From Acidimicrobiia bacterium (GTDB lineage: Bacteria; Actinomycetota; Acidimicrobiia; IMCC26256; PALSA-555), in NCBI GenBank assembly GCA_009694435.1, contig SHUY01000011.1:1-36836 (forward strand): 36,836 bases of DNA, written 5' to 3'. Below, in pieces: positions 33,502-36,836 of this stretch (positions are counted from its first letter, which is position 1; each line of letters opens with the position of its first letter). Position numbers and translations under genes: made by a program. A model generated the notes under the pieces. That model saw only the letters and a list, made by a program, of their open reading frames with translations. It ran no database searches and was not told where the DNA came from.

Positions 33502-34260
33502 GTGTCTTTATCATCACCGGCTGAAGTTTCAACCGCCACCACCGCCGCCCGAGCCGAGAAGGCGAGCAAAATCTACGGATCGGGTGACGCCGAAGTGCGG
33601 GCCCTCGACGAGGTCGACGTTGGGTTTGAGCGCCATCGCTACTCGGCCATTATGGGTCCGTCGGGTTCGGGGAAATCGACTTTGTTGCACTGTTTGGCTG
33701 GGCTCGACCGTTTGACCGCGGGGAAGATTTATTTAGGCGATACCGAGATCAGTTCGTTATCAGAAAAACGTTTAACTCTTATTAGACGAGACCAAATCGG
33801 TTTTGTTTTTCAGGCCTACAACTTGATTCCCACGCTCACGGCTAAAGAAAATATTGTTTTGCCCCTTGCGCTGGCAGGGAATAAGCCCGACCAAGCGACA
33901 TTCGATCGAGTGGTCGACACGGTCGGTTTGCGCGATCGCTTGGGGCATAAGCCCAACGAACTTTCGGGAGGTCAACAACAACGAGTCGCGGTAGCGCGGG
34001 CTTTAGTGAGCCAACCCGAAATTATTTTCGCTGACGAACCCACCGGTAATCTCGATTCACGGGCAGGGTCAGAAATTCTAGGTTTTATGCGCCGAGCGGT
34101 CGATGAGTTAGGGCAAACCATAGTGATGGTCACCCACGACCCGAGTGCGGCTAGTTATGCCGACCGAGTGGTATTCCTCGCCGATGGGAAAATAACTGAA
34201 GAATTACTCAATCCGACTACTGACAGTGTGATTGACACGATGAAAAAACTTGGTGCTTGA
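33502..34260 (+). CDS. ABC transporter ATPase, LolD/MacB-type
   Basis: A 252-residue ATPase with Walker [10 protein letters not shown] (52-60), signature LSGGQQQR (154-161), Walker [13 protein letters not shown] and switch [20 protein letters not shown] is typical of ATPases that pair with FtsX-type permeases (LolCDE, MacB and lipid- or peptide-export families). The start is GTG 33502 with AGGAG at 33492-33496. The permease partner begins 39 bases downstream. Substrate unknown. Confidence 0.88.
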   Translation: MSLSSPAEVSTATTAARAEKASKIYGSGDAEVRALDEVDVGFERHRYSAIMGPSGSGKSTLLHCLAGLDRLTAGKIYLGDTEISSLSEKRLTLIRRDQIGFVFQAYNLIPTLTAKENIVLPLALAGNKPDQATFDRVVDTVGLRDRLGHKPNELSGGQQQRVAVARALVSQPEIIFADEPTGNLDSRAGSEILGFMRRAVDELGQTIVMVTHDPSAASYADRVVFLADGKITEELLNPTTDSVIDTMKKLGA

Positions 34261-34299
34261 GCATCTGTACGCTGATTTAAGAAAATAATTAAGTAATCA

Positions 34300-36836
34300 A
34301 TGATTCATCTAACCATCCGCAACCTTTTCGCGAGAAAGTTTCGCCTTTTCCTCACATCATTAGCAGTTGTTTTAGGCGTGGGGTTTATGGCCGGCACTTT
34401 TGTACTAACTGACACTTTGGGTTCAGTTTTTGAAACTTTGTTTTCTGATACCACCAAAGGAGTAGACGCCATTGTGCGCGCTCCGGAGCCGTTTAAGAGC
34501 AGTTCTCGACGGATCACCAGCACCCGTCCACCGGTTCCCGATTCGCTGGTTTCTCAGGTACGAGCAGTCGACTCAGTACGAGGCGCAGAAGGCAATATGT
34601 TGGGCTACGCCTTAGTGCAAAACAAAGAAGGTAAGGCCATCCAGACTCGGGCGCCAACTTTCGGGACCGCGTGGTATCAGGAACAAAAGTCAATCAATAA
34701 ATCATTAGTGCGGGTCCCGGAGTGGAAAGGGCAAGCGAGTCGTCAGCCCAAAACGGCGACCGAAGTCGCTCTTGACCGCGCCACCGCCACCGAGGGAAAT
34801 TTTCGTATCGGTGAGTCAGTTTCTATCTCGTTCTTATCGGTTCCCCCGCAAACGTTCACTTTGGTTGGAGTCTTTGAGTTTGGCGGTAGTGAGAATGGTT
34901 TGGCGGGTGCCACCTTGGCTGCGTTTACTCCCGAGCGGGCCCAGGTCCTGCTTAATCGGTGTCCGGGCGCGGTGGGCGCGACTGAGTGTCCCGCGAGGGC
35001 GGGGCAGTGGGATCAAATCGAGGTTGTTGGTAAGGCCGAGAGTTCGGAAGTTGCAATTCGAGACTCAGTCCAGCGTGAATTGCGCAGTCAAGGTCTTGAT
35101 TACGAAGTAATCACTGGACAACAGTTGGCCGATGAACAAGTGGCCAGCGTCAAGAAAAACCTGTCGTTCTTCAATACATTTTTATTGATATTCGCCCTCG
35201 TATCGCTCTTTGTTGGCGCATTCATTATTTACAACACTTTTTCAATTACAGTGGCCCAGCGCACTCGAGAATTAGGTTTAATGCGCGCCCTCGGAGCATC
35301 GGGCGGTCAGGTTATTGGTGCGGTGACTTTTGAAGCATTAGTCATTGGAGTATTTTCGTCGGTTTTAGGCTTATTGCTCGGAATTGGTTTAGTCAAACCA
35401 CTGGAAGGTTTGTTAAGTGCTTTCGGCCTCAACCTTCCTTCGGGCCCGATGCAAATCTTGCCCCGCACGATAATCGTGGCGCTGATCGCGGGAGTACTAG
35501 TGACTTTGGTTTCGGCCATTGCCCCCGCTCGTCGAGCTGCTCGCGTAGCCCCAATAGCGGCTCTGCGCGATCAATCGTTACCGCCTTCTTCGGGTCGACG
35601 GCGTTATTTTTGGGGAGCGCTGGCAACTTTGGTTGGCTTGGGGGTTATGGCCTACGGACTATTTGGTTCCCAAGGCACCAACGCCGCTCTTTTGGTCGGG
35701 GCATCTGCGGCCGTCATTTTCTTAGGCGTGGCCATGCTCAGCCCCCTGTTAGCTCGTCCCGCGGCGCGCATTTTGATGGCGCCGAGTCAAAAGATCACCG
35801 GAAAATTGGCGGCCCAAAATGCCGCCCGCAACCCTCGCCGTACCGCATCGACCGCGTCGGCGCTAATGATTGGTCTGGCCTTAGTAACTCTCATTGCTAT
35901 TTTTGGGGAGTCGGCGAAACAGACTTTTGCTACTGCTATTGATGAACAGACTAAAGCTGATTTCGTTATTTCTCCTAAAGGGTTTTTACCATTTTCACCA
36001 GAAATCGCTAGTTCAATTCGTAGCGAATTTCGTACCAAGTTCGGATCGCCCGGAACAGTAGTCCAATATCGCGATGCGGCCATCGCGGTCGATGGTTCTG
36101 CCACTAGCGCGTTTGGTCTTTCAACCGACTTTCAGAAAACCAGCAATGTTGAGGTAAAAAACTTTGACCGAGCGAAGTTTGCCCAAGGGGGAATTTTGAT
36201 TTCTAATGTAGTAGTCGGCACCAATCGTTGCCGAGCAGCCGCGGAATCAAAAATCCCATCTCCTTGTCGGCCGGGAAGTTTTTTGCCGGTTCGTTTTCCC
36301 ACTTCGGAAGTGGAAGCGGTGCCGGTGGCGGGAGTGTTTAACGATGCGAAGGCCATCGGCTATCGGGGCGACTATTTGATTTCGCTGGCCAACTGGAATC
36401 AACGCTTTACTGATGCTTTCGATCAATTTGTCATTGTTTTACATCCTGACGGAGTTTCTACCGCGGCTGCGGCCAAGGCGGTTAACCGAGTCGCCCGAGA
36501 ATTTGGAGGAGTAAAAGCCCAAAATAAAGCCGATTTCAAAGATTCGCAGTTAGCGCAATTCGACCAGATCTTGGGCCTCATGTACGTACTGCTCTTGTTC
36601 TCAGTCGTAATCGCGCTCATAGGAATTATCAACGCTTTGGCACTTTCTATCTATGAACGCACCCGTGAAATTGGATTGTTGCGAGCGGTAGGGATGACCC
36701 GCCGTCAGTTACGGACGGTAGTGCGCAACGAGGCAGTAATAGTTTCAGTGCTTGGCTCGCTTTTAGGTCTAGTGATCGGCATTGGCTTCGGCGCGGCCAT
36801 CGTGGCGGCATTGCGCGATCAGGGAATTTCTTTCTC
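34300..36836 (+). CDS. FtsX-type ABC permease with two FtsX domains (3' end outside window)
   Basis: The frame is open from ATG 34300 to the window end, 845 complete codons and still running. One N-terminal helix (about 14-35) is followed by a large extracytoplasmic domain. A three-helix FtsX block comes next, with AQRTRELGLMRALGAS and ARRAARVAPIAALRD, then a further extracytoplasmic region. A second FtsX block near the end has YERTREIGLLRAVGMTRRQLRTVVRNEA. This two-block plan is typical of large actinobacterial permeases working with LolD-like ATPases. There is no ribosome site before the ATG, but the 39-base gap to the ATPase supports co-transcription. Role unassigned. Confidence 0.87.
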   Translation, partial: MIHLTIRNLFARKFRLFLTSLAVVLGVGFMAGTFVLTDTLGSVFETLFSDTTKGVDAIVRAPEPFKSSSRRITSTRPPVPDSLVSQVRAVDSVRGAEGNMLGYALVQNKEGKAIQTRAPTFGTAWYQEQKSINKSLVRVPEWKGQASRQPKTATEVALDRATATEGNFRIGESVSISFLSVPPQTFTLVGVFEFGGSENGLAGATLAAFTPERAQVLLNRCPGAVGATECPARAGQWDQIEVVGKAESSEVAIRDSVQRELRSQGLDYEVITGQQLADEQVASVKKNLSFFNTFLLIFALVSLFVGAFIIYNTFSITVAQRTRELGLMRALGASGGQVIGAVTFEALVIGVFSSVLGLLLGIGLVKPLEGLLSAFGLNLPSGPMQILPRTIIVALIAGVLVTLVSAIAPARRAARVAPIAALRDQSLPPSSGRRRYFWGALATLVGLGVMAYGLFGSQGTNAALLVGASAAVIFLGVAMLSPLLARPAARILMAPSQKITGKLAAQNAARNPRRTASTASALMIGLALVTLIAIFGESAKQTFATAIDEQTKADFVISPKGFLPFSPEIASSIRSEFRTKFGSPGTVVQYRDAAIAVDGSATSAFGLSTDFQKTSNVEVKNFDRAKFAQGGILISNVVVGTNRCRAAAESKIPSPCRPGSFLPVRFPTSEVEAVPVAGVFNDAKAIGYRGDYLISLANWNQRFTDAFDQFVIVLHPDGVSTAAAAKAVNRVAREFGGVKAQNKADFKDSQLAQFDQILGLMYVLLLFSVVIALIGIINALALSIYERTREIGLLRAVGMTRRQLRTVVRNEAVIVSVLGSLLGLVIGIGFGAAIVAALRDQGISF

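Overview
The window looks like chromosomal DNA of an actinobacterium, most plausibly an aquatic member of the Acidimicrobiia. I infer this from moderate GC content, frequent GTG starts, a DUF3499-family protein, a canonical Lgt and many leaderless-type starts. No rRNA, tRNA, CRISPR array, transposase or phage gene was recognised. Nearly all of the DNA is coding, and no stretch above about 200 bases lacks a gene.

Region 1 (1-5913) holds mostly small secreted or membrane proteins. They are a partial gene tail, a broken copy of a signal-peptide leader, a GH39-like glycoside hydrolase lipoprotein, two small secreted proteins in divergent orientation, a three-helix membrane protein, a secreted beta-rich protein, a DoxX-like membrane protein, an ABM-like protein and a VOC/glyoxalase-like protein.

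Region 2 (5981-13497) runs on the plus strand. It has an unknown protein coupled to a DHA2-type MFS transporter, a Coq4-family protein, an alkylsulfatase-like metallo-beta-lactamase-fold protein and a formylglycine sulfatase whose start overlaps the preceding stop. The last two suggest sulfate-ester breakdown.

Region 3 (13598-22145) holds a tiny lipoprotein, a minus-strand FUSC-type membrane protein plus amidohydrolase (MtaD-like) pair, a secretory-lipase-like hydrolase followed by two tandem lipoprotein paralogues, a terminator, a second Coq4-family protein and a DUF3499 protein. The first of the two tandem lipoproteins has expanded minisatellites.

Region 4 (22218-29333) has methylmalonate-semialdehyde dehydrogenase (minus strand) divergent from a tightly packed five-gene unit: amino-acid-type ABC transporter (binding protein, permease, ATPase), a Rieske oxygenase and a PYROXD2-like flavoprotein. 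This reads as an uptake-plus-oxidation module of unknown substrate.

Region 5 (29362-36836) has a UbiB/ABC1-family protein coupled to a DHA2 MFS transporter, then lgt, then an ABC ATPase and a large FtsX-type permease that runs off the window end.

A recurring feature ties many genes together. Nine starts have a TANNNT hexamer exactly 6 nt (one case 7 nt) before the start codon and no Shine-Dalgarno sequence, which fits leaderless transcription. A separate set of genes has clear AAGGAG-type sites. The same hexamer and spacing occurs before an in-frame ATC codon at 5981, suggesting an unconventional start for the unknown gene there. The other main points of interest are two Coq4-like paralogues plus a UbiB homologue in a probable actinobacterium, an alkylsulfatase homologue with a broken metal motif, and the ABC-Rieske-PYROXD2 unit.
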